In this document: positions 27,182 through 35,807 of the stretch, piece by piece | How positions within the stretch are numbered: position 1 is the stretch's first letter | Layout: each line of letters begins with the position of its first letter | Source: an uncultured Clostridia bacterium | GTDB lineage: Bacteria > Bacillota > Clostridia > Christensenellales > Borkfalkiaceae | Direction of reading: 5' to 3' | DNA length: 64,000 nt | Assembly (NCBI GenBank): GCA_934271265.1 | Contig: CAKQRE010000005.1 | Coordinates: forward strand, 1 to 64,000 | Program-made: the position numbers and the translations under genes | The notes under the pieces: model-generated | The model's database searches: none | Told to the model about the DNA's origin: nothing | Seen by the model: the letters and a program-made list of their open reading frames with translations, nothing else

Positions 27182-27838
27182 ATGAAAACGATTACGGTAA
27201 AAGGAACGGGGCGGCTTTCCGTGAAACCCGATCTGATCGTGATTTCGATGCGGCTTGAAACCGAGGAGAAGGAATACGAAAGGACGACGGAACTCGCCGC
27301 GGAGAAGATCGATCGCCTGAACCTGGCTCTCGAAGAGGTCGGGCTTGAAAAAGGAGCAATGAAAACGACGAGTTTCAACGTTCGTACGGATTATGAAAAC
27401 GTCAGGGATAAGGAAGGCGGCTATAAAAGCGTTTTTAAAGGGTACGTCTGTAACCATAATTTAAAGGTTGAATTCGGTTTCGATACCAAAAAGCTTGCAC
27501 GGGTGCTTTCTGCGATTTCCCGTTGCGTTGCGAAACCTGAGCTTTCCGTTGCGTTTACGGTAAAAGATCCGTCTGCCGTCGGCGAAGAGCTTTTGCGCTC
27601 CGCCGCGAAAAACGCGAGGGAAAGGGCGGAGATCCTTTGTTCCGCTTCGGGGGTGAAACTCGGCGAACTCGTATCGATCGATTATAACCGGGGAAACCTT
27701 GACATGGATTCCGATACCGATTACAAAATCGAAAGCAGATGCATGATGAAAGCCGAAGCCTGTCTGTCGGACGTTGCCGTCGAGCCGGACGATATCGACG
27801 TGAACGATTCCGCCGCGTTCGTGTGGGAGATCCTCTGA
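27182..27838 (+). CDS. SIMPL-domain (DUF541) protein
   Basis: A 218-residue protein starting T-I-T-V-K-G-T-G-R-L-S-V-K-P-D, the usual opening of the SIMPL domain, followed by the long alternating helix and strand pattern and a late A-R-E-R-A-E-I-L-C-S-A-S-G-V-K-L-G block. Unlike many family members it has no signal peptide. GGAGG lies 7 bases before ATG 27182; the open frame upstream is unsupported. Function is not known. Confidence 0.78.
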   Translation: MKTITVKGTGRLSVKPDLIVISMRLETEEKEYERTTELAAEKIDRLNLALEEVGLEKGAMKTTSFNVRTDYENVRDKEGGYKSVFKGYVCNHNLKVEFGFDTKKLARVLSAISRCVAKPELSVAFTVKDPSAVGEELLRSAAKNARERAEILCSASGVKLGELVSIDYNRGNLDMDSDTDYKIESRCMMKAEACLSDVAVEPDDIDVNDSAAFVWEIL

Positions 27839-27907
27839 AATAAAAGGAGACCCGGCAGCATGTCGCCGGCGAATGTCGTAATCGGCGGAAAACGGGTTAA
27901 AACAGAG

Positions 27908-27936
27908 AAAGCGTGACTTCGGGTCGCGCTTTTTTG
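27908..27936 (+). terminator. intrinsic terminator
   Basis: AAAGCGTGAC, loop TTCG, then GGTCGCGCTTTTTT. It closes the SIMPL transcript. Confidence 0.7.
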
Positions 27937-28029
27937 TGTGGTCAGGAATGCGTGAGGATCCGGTTCCGGCTTTTGTTTTCGGCTGATTCGGCGTTCCCGA
28001 AAATATTTAAAAATTTTTCTTTGAAACGC

Positions 28030-28058
28030 TTGACAATCGGAGGAGGGTGTAATATAAT
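28030..28058 (+). promoter_or_regulatory. promoter of the metal-resistance operon
   Basis: TTGACA (28030-28035), 17-base spacer, TATAAT (28053-28058), a perfect sigma-A consensus. Confidence 0.85.
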
Positions 28059-28060
28059 TA

Positions 28061-28088
28061 AAACAGTTGAACAAACATTCAACTGTTT
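28061..28088 (+). promoter_or_regulatory. ArsR/CadC-type operator
   Basis: AAACAGTTGAA, six bases, TTCAACTGTTT: a perfect inverted repeat starting three bases after the -10 box. The inner TTGAACAAACATTCAA fits the known ArsR/SmtB operator pattern. A bound repressor would cover the transcription start. Confidence 0.85.
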
Positions 28089-28109
28089 GTCGGAAGGAGG
28101 CGTGAAACC

Positions 28110-28469
28110 ATGGAAGAAAGGGAAGAGGAAATGTGCGAATGTACGCTCGTACACAAAGGCGTTGTGGATGAAGCGAGATCGAAAATGCCTTCGGAAGACG
28201 TTCTGTACGACGTTGCGGAGCTTTTCAAGGTGTTCGGCGACAGTACGAGAACGAATATTCTGATGGCGCTTTTCGAAAGCGACATGTGCGTTTGCGATCT
28301 TTGCAGTTTGCTTCAGATGACGAAATCCGCCATTTCCCATCAGCTCAGAGTGCTTCGGCAAAGCAAACTGGTGAAGGCAAGAAAGAGCGGGAAAGAAGTG
28401 ATCTATTCTCTGGCGGACGATCACGTGAAAGGAATTTTCGAAATGGCGATCGAACACGTTTCCGAATAA
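28110..28469 (+). CDS. ArsR/SmtB-family metal-sensing repressor (CadC-like)
   Basis: A 119-residue winged-helix repressor. The N-terminal C-E-C and the helix-3 motif D-M-C-V-C-D-L-C correspond to the cysteine ligands of CadC, which senses Cd, Pb or Zn. The recognition helix region reads K-S-A-I-S-H-Q-L-R-V-L, and the wing G-K-E-V-I-Y-S-L. GGAAGGAGG precedes the ATG by 9 bases. Located after its own operator and before the HMA and ATPase genes, so it should repress the operon until metal binds. Confidence 0.88.
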   Translation: MEEREEEMCECTLVHKGVVDEARSKMPSEDVLYDVAELFKVFGDSTRTNILMALFESDMCVCDLCSLLQMTKSAISHQLRVLRQSKLVKARKSGKEVIYSLADDHVKGIFEMAIEHVSE

Positions 28470-28505
28470 AGAGAACAGCATAAAACAAAAGGAAGGTAAC
28501 CGAAA

Positions 28506-28727
28506 ATGAAAAAAGTGGCAAGAATCGAAAATCTCGATTGCGCGAACTGCGCGGCAAAACTGGAAAGAGCGATCGCGAAGATCGACGGCGTGAAAGAGGT
28601 AAGCATCAACTTCATGACGACGAAGATGAACCTCGAACTCGCGGACGATCTCGCGGAACAGGCGATCGCGGAGATCAAGGTAACAGCCGCAAAAATCGAG
28701 CCGGACTGGAAGATCATCGGCTTATAA
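28506..28727 (+). CDS. stand-alone heavy-metal-associated (HMA) domain protein
   Basis: A 73-residue ferredoxin-like protein with the metal-binding motif D-C-A-N-C-A-A at about residues 12-18. It likely hands the metal to the ATPase encoded next. In many P1B ATPases this domain is fused to the N-terminus; here the ATPase has none, so the chaperone is supplied in trans. GGAAGG lies before the start. Confidence 0.85.
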   Translation: MKKVARIENLDCANCAAKLERAIAKIDGVKEVSINFMTTKMNLELADDLAEQAIAEIKVTAAKIEPDWKIIGL

Positions 28728-28820
28728 ACCGATCGCAGCTTCGCCTTTCGCGGATCTTTTCCGTATCATCCGAAAACCTTTTTCCGGCGAAAGGAAAGAC
28801 CAAAAGGGTAAAATGTCAGG

Positions 28821-28837
28821 CGATAAGTCGATTAAAC
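28821..28837 (-). repeat. short dispersed motif
   Basis: On the minus strand GTTTAATCGACTTATCG, between the HMA and ATPase genes. Confidence 0.45.
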
Positions 28838-28887
28838 GATCATTTTAATGGGTTTTGTCTGAAGGAAGCGAGGAGTGGAAACCATTT

Positions 28888-30780
28888 ATGAAAAAAAAGA
28901 AATTGAGTGCGAACACAAAGCGCGGCATACGATCGGTCGTATGCCTTGTGTGTCTGATCGCTTGTATGATATCGGAAAAAACGCTGAGCGGACTTCCCGT
29001 ATGGCTGATGCCCGTTCTGTTTGCCGTCGTTTATCTCGTTTCCGGATACGACGTTCTGAAAAAATGCGTTGTCAATATTTGTCACGGACAGATTTTCGAC
29101 GAAAATTTTCTGATGACCGTTGCGTCCGTCGGCGCGTTCCTATTGCGTGAATACGCGGAAGCGGCTGCTGTTATGATCTTCTATCAGGTGGGCGAAACCT
29201 TTCAGAGTTATGCGGTCGGAAAGTCGCGTAATTCCATCTCTTCGCTGATGACCCTTCGTCCGGACGTCGCGAGGAAAGTGAAGGAAACGGGTACGGAAGA
29301 GGTTGCCCCGGAAGAGATCTGCGTGGGAGACGTGATCGAAGTCCGCGCCGGCGAAAGGATCCCTCTCGACGGTACCCTGATCGAGGGCAGCTGCTATCTC
29401 GACACGTCCGCCTTAACGGGAGAATCGGTGCCGGTGTTTGCGGAAACGGGATCGTCGGTCTTAAGCGGCAGTATCGTTTCGGACGGCGTGATCAAGGTTC
29501 GGGCGGAAAAGGTGTTTTACGACAGCACCGTGTCCAAAATTCTCGATCTTGTGGAAAACGCGTCTTCGAAAAAGGCGAAAACGGAACAGTTTATTTCTGT
29601 ATTTGCCAAATATTATACGCCTGCCGTCGTGTTCTCCGCACTCGCGCTTGCGATCATTCCGTCTCTCTTTACGCATGAGTGGATGAAATGGATGGGAAGG
29701 GCGCTCACCTTCCTGGTCGTCAGCTGTCCGTGCGCTCTCGTGATCTCCGTTCCTCTCGGGTTTTTCGGCGGGATCGGCGGCGCGGGCAAGAAAGGGATCT
29801 TGCTGAAGGGTGCAGATATGATCGAGCAGTTCACAAAAGTGAACACTTTCGTTTTCGATAAAACGGGTACGCTGACGGAAGGAAAATTCTCCGTAACGAA
29901 GGTCTTTCCCGAAAGCGATCGCGAAAAGGTCCTGCGTTACGCGGCGGTATGCGAAAGCCGTTCCAATCACCCGGTTGCGCGCTCCGTCATGGCGGCGTAC
30001 GGGGGGGATATCCCGGAAGGGTATTCCGTCGAAGAGATCGCCGGGCACGGGGTAAAAGCCGAAAAGGACGGCGAAGTGATTTTAGCGGGCAATCTCTCGC
30101 TTATGGATAAATTCGGTGTTTCCGTCGATACGGTCGGTGAAGGAACGACGGTCTATATAGCGGTTAACGGGCAATTTGTCGGGCTGATCGAAGTGGAAGA
30201 CAAGATAAGAGACGACAGCAAACGACTGATCTCCGAGTTGAAAAAAGAGGGTTTCCGCGTTGCGATGCTCACGGGAGACAACGAAAAAGTTGCGGCGAAA
30301 GTGGCAAAGGAACTCGGGATCGAAGAGTATAAAAGCGGGCTTCTTCCCGCCGACAAAGCAGACGAGATCGAACGGATCATGACGGACAAAAAGGAGAAAG
30401 ACGTCGTCGGATTCGTGGGAGACGGCATCAACGATTCGCCCGTGATCATGCGTGCGGATATCGGCGTGTCCATGGGCGGGATTGGAAGCGATTGCGCCAT
30501 CGAAGCCGCGGACGTCGTTTTAATGCACGACAATCCGTCCGCCCTTCTCGATGCGAGAAAAATTTCCTTTAAAACGATGAAAATCGTGAAGGAAAACATC
30601 GTTTTTGCTCTGGCGGTAAAACTTGCGATTCTTGTTCTCGGCGCGTTCGGTCTGATGTCGAAATGGTTCGGGATCCCGGATATGTGGTTCGCGGTGTTTG
30701 CGGACGTAGGCGTTTCCGTCATTGCGATCTTAAACTCCATGCGCACCCTCAACACGGACAGGAAAAAGAAAGCGGCATGA
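28888..30780 (+). CDS. P1B-type heavy-metal exporting ATPase (Cd/Zn/Pb class)
   Basis: About 630 residues. The order is: membrane helices, actuator domain with L-T-G-E-S-V-P-V, the metal-site helix V-S-C-P-C-A-L-V-I, the phosphorylation motif D-K-T-G-T-L-T-E, the ATP-binding H-P motif (S-N-H-P-V-A-R), and hinge G-D-G-I-N-D-S-P. The CPC motif without a histidine-rich N-terminus, plus the CadC-like regulator, points to Cd/Zn/Pb rather than copper. No N-terminal HMA domain is present. I chose ATG 28888, although the AGGAG is 12 bases away. Confidence 0.9.
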   Translation: MKKKKLSANTKRGIRSVVCLVCLIACMISEKTLSGLPVWLMPVLFAVVYLVSGYDVLKKCVVNICHGQIFDENFLMTVASVGAFLLREYAEAAAVMIFYQVGETFQSYAVGKSRNSISSLMTLRPDVARKVKETGTEEVAPEEICVGDVIEVRAGERIPLDGTLIEGSCYLDTSALTGESVPVFAETGSSVLSGSIVSDGVIKVRAEKVFYDSTVSKILDLVENASSKKAKTEQFISVFAKYYTPAVVFSALALAIIPSLFTHEWMKWMGRALTFLVVSCPCALVISVPLGFFGGIGGAGKKGILLKGADMIEQFTKVNTFVFDKTGTLTEGKFSVTKVFPESDREKVLRYAAVCESRSNHPVARSVMAAYGGDIPEGYSVEEIAGHGVKAEKDGEVILAGNLSLMDKFGVSVDTVGEGTTVYIAVNGQFVGLIEVEDKIRDDSKRLISELKKEGFRVAMLTGDNEKVAAKVAKELGIEEYKSGLLPADKADEIERIMTDKKEKDVVGFVGDGINDSPVIMRADIGVSMGGIGSDCAIEAADVVLMHDNPSALLDARKISFKTMKIVKENIVFALAVKLAILVLGAFGLMSKWFGIPDMWFAVFADVGVSVIAILNSMRTLNTDRKKKAA

Positions 30781-30799
30781 CTCTTTCCGAAAGATAACG

Positions 30800-30836
30800 A
30801 AAAAGGATCGGTTTTTTAAACCGATCCTTTTTCGTT
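30800..30836 (+). terminator. intrinsic terminator of the metal operon
   Basis: AAAAAGGATCGGTTT (30800-30814) pairs with AAACCGATCCTTTTT (30818-30832), followed by CGTTTTT. Confidence 0.88.
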
Positions 30837-30884
30837 TTTCGATACGAACCGTCCGACATATATGACAAAAATATCGGATTTTTA

Positions 30885-30913
30885 TTGAAATTTCCTTCGA
30901 TTCATGGTAAAAT
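30885..30913 (+). promoter_or_regulatory. candidate cas9 operon promoter
   Basis: TTGAAA (30885-30890), 17-base spacer, TAAAAT (30908-30913). A transcript from here would cross the whole tracrRNA locus in antisense before reaching cas9. No other good plus-strand promoter was seen closer to cas9. Confidence 0.5.
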
Positions 30914-30994
30914 AGAAAAGGGGGAAGCGGATCTCTGCCGCAAGCCGACGGACGGAAAACGGAAGCGGAAAGCATGGTGTAAAACGCGGGCAAG

Positions 30995-31097
30995 AAAAAA
31001 AGAGCCGTAAGCTCTTTCGATCCGTTGCCGACGCAACACCTTTTAAAAAAGGCATTTTGTTTTACATTTATTTTAACCACTATGTAATTTAAATGCT
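30995..31097 (-). ncRNA. tracrRNA
   Basis: Read on the minus strand, about 103 nt. The anti-repeat (31097 to about 31070) begins AGCATTTAAATTACATAG and pairs with the CRISPR repeat segment CTATGTAATTTAAAATGCT with one bulged A; the next GGTTAAAAT matches the GTTTTAG end of the repeat in the usual type II-A way. Then come a CCTTTT/AAAAGG hairpin (31039-31052), a GTTGC/GCAAC hairpin (31024-31037), and a terminator AAAGAGC/GCTCTTT (30999-31017) with a run of seven T. The predicted transcription start falls on the first anti-repeat base. Confidence 0.88.
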
Positions 31098-31103
31098 ATG
31101 TTT

Positions 31104-31132
31104 ATTATAAACGATAAAGGGAGATTTGTCAA
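31104..31132 (-). promoter_or_regulatory. tracrRNA promoter
   Basis: On the minus strand: TTGACA (31132-31127), 17-base spacer, TATAAT (31109-31104), a perfect consensus. The -35 box touches the cas9 GTG start codon at 31133, and the spacer overlaps the cas9 ribosome binding site. Confidence 0.85.
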
Positions 31133-34100
31133 GTGGAAAACGAAGGAAAAACAGGAAATTACATTATCGGCTTCGATCAGGGAACGAATTCGCTCGGATA
31201 TGCCGTGATCGACAGGAATTGCAAGGTGATCCGCAAGTCCGGAAAACGAATGTGGGGAAGTATTCTTTTCGACGAAGGAAGACCTGCGGCGAAAACGCGC
31301 GTGCAAAGGAGCGCGCGCAGGCGTTATGAGAGAAGAAAGGAAAGAATACGGCTTTTACGTATGCTGACAGAGAAGAGCGTTCTGTCCGTCGATCCGTCCT
31401 TTTTTAAACGTCTGGACGATTCGTTCTTGCTGAACGTGCGGAAAGACGCCGAATTCGGAAGAGACAATCTTTTTAATCTGTTCGACGGCGACTATACCGA
31501 TCGCGATTATTACCGCGAGTATAAAACGATCTATCATCTTCGCAAACGGCTTTGCGAAGATCCTTCCCGTGCGGATATCCGTCTGGTATATCTCGCCCTG
31601 CATCATATCGTAAAATACCGCGGAAATTTTTTGCATGATGAAGAAAATATGAGCACGGAAGGAAACGATACAGCCGGTGCGATCGAAGACTTTTTCACCG
31701 CTTATCAGACGATTTATTGTGACGATGACGGCGTGGTTTCTTCGTTCGGAAACGATATCGACTATGGCGAATTTGCCGCCGTTTTAAAAACGAAAGCAAA
31801 ACGAAGAGAAAAAAAAGATAAGTTGATCTCCTTATTTTCGACGGGATCGTTTAAAAAACAGAGTGACGCGCTTGTCTCGTTGCTGCTTGGCATGAAAGTC
31901 GGGCTGGCAGATCTTTTCCCCTTGCAAAATCAAGGAGAAGTTCCGGAAGACGTCGTAAAGGAGACAAAAGTATCTTTCGAAGACGGAGATTATGACGAAA
32001 AAGCGGTTCGTTTTCCGGAAATTTTCGGAGACGATGTTTTCGCTCTGATCGAAAAACTTCATCGCATCTATCTCGATCTTGTGCTTTCGCAGATTCTCGG
32101 CGAGGGAAAGAAATATATTTACGAAGGCATGATCGACCGCTTCGAAAAAAACAAAAAGGATCTTGCGCAACTGAAAAGCGTACTTCGTGCGGATAAAGCG
32201 GAATATGATCGTTTTTTCAAAGAAGCCTCCGAAAAGAATTTTGTCAGCTATTTCAGGACGCACGTCAGGGGAGGGACGAAACCGATCTGCAAAGGTGCTT
32301 CGCGCGAGGATTTTTATAGCGAAGTAAGGAGATCTCTTGCGAAATTTCCCGATTCGCCCGAAAAAACCTATTGTCTCGACCGGATGGAAGAAGACGATTT
32401 TCTGATCAGGCTGAATTCCACCCGTAACGCCGCGATTCCTTATCAGCTGAATCTGAACGAGCTTAAAAGGATCCTCGATCGGCAGAGCGTGTATTATCCC
32501 GAGCTGAAGGAGAATTACGAAAAAATCGTCAGTCTGCTCACTTTCCGTCGCCCTTATTCCGTCGGTATTATTTCGCCGGCAAGCAGATTTTCGTGGGTGG
32601 AAGAAGGAGACGTGAAAAAGGAACGCGCCTATCCGTGGAATTTCGACGAGGTGGTCGATTACGATGCCGCTTCCGAAAAATTTATCAGACGGATGACGAA
32701 CCGCTGTGCGATTTTTAAGGAGGAAGAAGTTCTGCCGTCCTCTTCCGTTTCCTACCAGATCTTTAACGTGCTGAATGAGCTCGCCAACGCAAGGCTTTTT
32801 TTGCCGAACGGAAAACGCCCTCTTACGGTCGACGAAAAACAGGCTGCGTTCCGCTTGTTCCTGTGGGAGAAAGCGACCGTTACCGCAAAGGACGTAACGA
32901 ATTTACTCTATGCGAAATTCAAGGTTTCAAGCGTCGGAATGGAGGGGCTTTCCGATAAGACGGGAAAGAAATTCGCAAGTAAAATGAACGGCTATCGCGC
33001 CGTACGGAATGTGCTGCAAGCGGATTGTTTCGGATCGGACGGCGAAAAGATCGTAACGAATTACGCGCTGTTTGAGTTATATGAAAAAATTATCGAAATT
33101 CTGACCGTGTTTACCGATAGGGCGATCAGAAAGCGCGCGCTGAAAAAGATACTTCCTTCCGACTTTGACGAGAAGACGATCGAAAAGTTGCTTTCCGTCC
33201 GGCTTGCGGGTTGGGGGCGATATTCCGCGAAATGCCTGTGCCGTACGGGCGGAGCGAACGGGTTGAACGTGCTGGAAACCATGTATACGACCGACCGTAA
33301 TTTCCGACAGGTCGAAACGGATGAAAATCTCGGATTTAAGGACGCTTTCTCCGGTAAGACGGAACAGACAAAAAACGACATAGCGTATGCAGACGTAAAC
33401 GATCTGTACCTTTCGCCCGCCGTAAAAAGAACGGTATGGCAAACGGTGAAAGCGGTGAAGGAGATCGTGAAGATCATGGGAGAAGAGCCCCGTTGTATCT
33501 TTCTGGAATCCACGCGGACGGACGAAGCGAAGAATCAGACGAGAAAGCGTTCGGATATCATAAGCGGACTTTACAATCGGATACGGGATGACGTCGGTCA
33601 GTATAACGAAGATCTGAAAAATGCCGAGCAAAATCTGAAGAAGAGCGACGAAGCGAAACTGAACGACGAGAAGGTTTATCTCTATTTCTTGCAGATGGGC
33701 AAGTGCATGTATTCGGGCGAAAAACTGAATTTCGAGGATCTGTCCTCTTACGAGGTGGATCATATCGTTCCCCGTTGTTATATCAAAGACGACAGCATTC
33801 AGAACAAAGCTCTCGTGCTGAAAAAATACAATCAGGAGAAGTCCGGAACGCTCGCTTTACAAAAGAGCATACGCGATAAAATGACGCCTTTCTGGAGTTT
33901 TCTGAAAGATCACGGCATGATCGGAAAGAAAAAGTTCGATAATCTGACAAAGGCTGAATACACAGACGGCGATCTGAACGGCTTTATCGCAAGACAGCTG
34001 ACGGAAACGAATCAGTCGATAAAAGGTGCGCGCGAATTGCTGAAAAGCCGTTACGCGGATACCGACGTGGAATTCGTAAAAGCGGGCATTTCCTCCGTCT

Positions 34101-35341
34101 TCCGTATGGCTCGTGCGGAAGAGGGGTATACGGAGTTTCTGAAGAGCAGAAATCTGAATGATTTCCACCATGCAAAAGACGCTTATCTTGCCGCCGTGAT
34201 CGGCTATTTCACGCGGAAAATTTACCCGATCTGGGGCGCAAATTCCGAGGCGAGAACGCTGAAAGACGAAATAAAGTCGTGCAGGAACGGTGCGAAGACG
34301 AGAGAGCTTTGTCAACAGCGGAACGGCATCGTTGTGGATGCAATGAAATACGTAACGCCCGACCGTGACGACGGTGTGGAATGGAACGTTTGTTACAACA
34401 ATATTTTATCCGCGTTTTCCAATAACGATTGCCTTGTAACGCGCAAGAAAGAAGAAGCTCCGGAATCCGCTTTTTACAATGCGACGATCCGAAGCCCGAA
34501 AGCAAAAACGGGGAATATCCCCTTGCGTTACGTGACCGACCGAAACGGTCGGAAACGCCCTTTGCCGCCCGAACTTTACGGAAATTACGAAGGGGAGAAC
34601 AACGCTTATTTCGTGTTTGCGACCTTTGAAAAGGGGAAGAAAAGAACTACGGTGCTGACCGGCATCCCCGTGCGTATCGATTACCTCGCCCGCAAAGACG
34701 ACGGCGCGATCGGATCCTATCTTGCGGAAATCGCGGCGGCGGATAAAAAGAAATTGATTTCCTACGAGAAAAAGAAAATTCTGAAATATCAGTTGATCCG
34801 TCTGAACGGGCAGCTTTGCTACGTTGCCTCTTCCTCGGAAGTGATCAATGCCGAGCAGCTGGTAACGGACAATAAGTATTCGCTTTTGCTGTATTGTCTG
34901 GAGCACCCGCAAAAACGGGTTGCCGTTCGTACCGATCGTTCGCAGGAAGAAAGCAGAACGTACTGTTTGAAAGAGGACGGCGATTATTTCGCCCCGCTGA
35001 TCGACGCGTTCATCGAAGATTACGCCGAAAAACTCGAACGGCGGTATAGTAACTATAAAAAATATGTCGAAGGAATCCGCGCTTACGCTTCTTCTCCGGA
35101 ATTTTCGGGCATGCCCGTTTATTCTTCCGATCCGAAGGTGGTAAGCAAACACGGGTATCTTGCCTGCCTGCTGAATTTAACGAAAGCTTGCTCTACCACG
35201 CTCGATATGAGAAAGTACGGAGGAAAAACAAGTTGGGGCAGGCTTAACGGAAAAACAATTTATAAAGAAGATATAGACCTGATCGATACGTCGATCACGG
35301 GCGTTTATCGTTGCGAAAGAAAAGGCGGCAATAAGGGGTGA
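31133..35341 (+). CDS. cas9: CRISPR-associated endonuclease Cas9 (type II-A)
   Basis: A 1402-residue RNA-guided DNA nuclease. RuvC-I: G-F-D-Q-G-T-N-S-L-G with D15. The arginine-rich bridge helix follows (R-V-Q-R-S-A-R-R-R-Y-E-R-R). RuvC-II: I-F-L-E-S-T-R with E792. HNH: E-V-D-H-I-V-P with D876 and H877, and N900 exactly 23 residues after H877, as in other Cas9. RuvC-III: H-H-A-K-D-A-Y with H1013 and D1016. Every known catalytic residue is therefore present. Length is in the II-A range. The start is GTG 31133 with AAAGGGAG 9 bases before it. cas1 begins 7 bases after its stop. Confidence 0.96.
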   Translation: MENEGKTGNYIIGFDQGTNSLGYAVIDRNCKVIRKSGKRMWGSILFDEGRPAAKTRVQRSARRRYERRKERIRLLRMLTEKSVLSVDPSFFKRLDDSFLLNVRKDAEFGRDNLFNLFDGDYTDRDYYREYKTIYHLRKRLCEDPSRADIRLVYLALHHIVKYRGNFLHDEENMSTEGNDTAGAIEDFFTAYQTIYCDDDGVVSSFGNDIDYGEFAAVLKTKAKRREKKDKLISLFSTGSFKKQSDALVSLLLGMKVGLADLFPLQNQGEVPEDVVKETKVSFEDGDYDEKAVRFPEIFGDDVFALIEKLHRIYLDLVLSQILGEGKKYIYEGMIDRFEKNKKDLAQLKSVLRADKAEYDRFFKEASEKNFVSYFRTHVRGGTKPICKGASREDFYSEVRRSLAKFPDSPEKTYCLDRMEEDDFLIRLNSTRNAAIPYQLNLNELKRILDRQSVYYPELKENYEKIVSLLTFRRPYSVGIISPASRFSWVEEGDVKKERAYPWNFDEVVDYDAASEKFIRRMTNRCAIFKEEEVLPSSSVSYQIFNVLNELANARLFLPNGKRPLTVDEKQAAFRLFLWEKATVTAKDVTNLLYAKFKVSSVGMEGLSDKTGKKFASKMNGYRAVRNVLQADCFGSDGEKIVTNYALFELYEKIIEILTVFTDRAIRKRALKKILPSDFDEKTIEKLLSVRLAGWGRYSAKCLCRTGGANGLNVLETMYTTDRNFRQVETDENLGFKDAFSGKTEQTKNDIAYADVNDLYLSPAVKRTVWQTVKAVKEIVKIMGEEPRCIFLESTRTDEAKNQTRKRSDIISGLYNRIRDDVGQYNEDLKNAEQNLKKSDEAKLNDEKVYLYFLQMGKCMYSGEKLNFEDLSSYEVDHIVPRCYIKDDSIQNKALVLKKYNQEKSGTLALQKSIRDKMTPFWSFLKDHGMIGKKKFDNLTKAEYTDGDLNGFIARQLTETNQSIKGARELLKSRYADTDVEFVKAGISSVFRMARAEEGYTEFLKSRNLNDFHHAKDAYLAAVIGYFTRKIYPIWGANSEARTLKDEIKSCRNGAKTRELCQQRNGIVVDAMKYVTPDRDDGVEWNVCYNNILSAFSNNDCLVTRKKEEAPESAFYNATIRSPKAKTGNIPLRYVTDRNGRKRPLPPELYGNYEGENNAYFVFATFEKGKKRTTVLTGIPVRIDYLARKDDGAIGSYLAEIAAADKKKLISYEKKKILKYQLIRLNGQLCYVASSSEVINAEQLVTDNKYSLLLYCLEHPQKRVAVRTDRSQEESRTYCLKEDGDYFAPLIDAFIEDYAEKLERRYSNYKKYVEGIRAYASSPEFSGMPVYSSDPKVVSKHGYLACLLNLTKACSTTLDMRKYGGKTSWGRLNGKTIYKEDIDLIDTSITGVYRCERKGGNKG

Positions 35342-35348
35342 AAAGAAT

Positions 35349-35528
35349 ATGGGGTGGAGAACGGTCGTGATAGAAAGCCCGTGCAGGCTTTCGTATAAAA
35401 ACGAACACATGCTGATCCGCGGAGAAAAGGATATTTCCGTTTATATTCCGGAAATCGACACGTTGCTCGTGGCAACCACGCAATGCGTTACCAGTGCGGT
35501 TCTGATCTGCGAACTTTTAAAAAATTAA
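35349..35528 (+). pseudogene. cas1: cas1, 5' fragment (N-terminal 59 residues), cut off by a MITE
   Basis: Starts M-G-W-R-T-V-V-I, the typical type II Cas1 N-terminus, then S-Y-K-N-E-H, P-E-I-D-T-L-L-V and L-I-C-E-L-L-K-N. This is most of the N-terminal beta domain. A TAA formed at the junction with the MITE ends the frame at 35526-35528. The rest of Cas1 resumes in another frame after the element. The short product alone cannot be an integrase; it might associate with the other piece if both are made. Confidence 0.9.
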
Positions 35529-35807
35529 GGCTTAGCATTCGCCATCACTAACTATTTTTACGGCGAAAAATCGGTTTATGACTGTGTTAAACGCTCGGCA
35601 ATATACGGAAGAGTATAATTTTGAGCGTTTGCCTTGTCAAAACGCGATTTTTCATCCGTAAAAACGCTTTGCGCCTTAAAGAGCTTATTTTCCGATGATT
35701 TTTCCCGATTTCGAAATCGATAGTACTTTTCGTACATCAATAGAGAAATCGGGGAAAAGGGCGGAAAAGAAGCCTTTAAGGTAATTAGTGATGACGAATG
35801 CTAAGCC
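35529..35807 (-). mobile_element. MITE copy 2 (279 bp), inserted in cas1
   Basis: Same length and terminal inverted repeats as the copy at 1711-1989 but reversed. The ends are GGCTTAGCATTCGCCATCAC at left and GTGATGACGAATGCTAAGCC at right, with TA next to both (35526-35527 preceded the extra A at 35528; 35808-35809). The interior matches copy 1 with few differences, for example the CCGATTTC palindrome near 35706-35755. No transposase is encoded. The high identity suggests that the insertion is recent. Confidence 0.88.

Noticed and set aside
31133..35341. Possible inactivated HNH domain in Cas9
   Set aside because: On first alignment N863 of SpCas9 seemed replaced by T, but counting from the catalytic histidine shows that the equivalent residue is N900, which is conserved.
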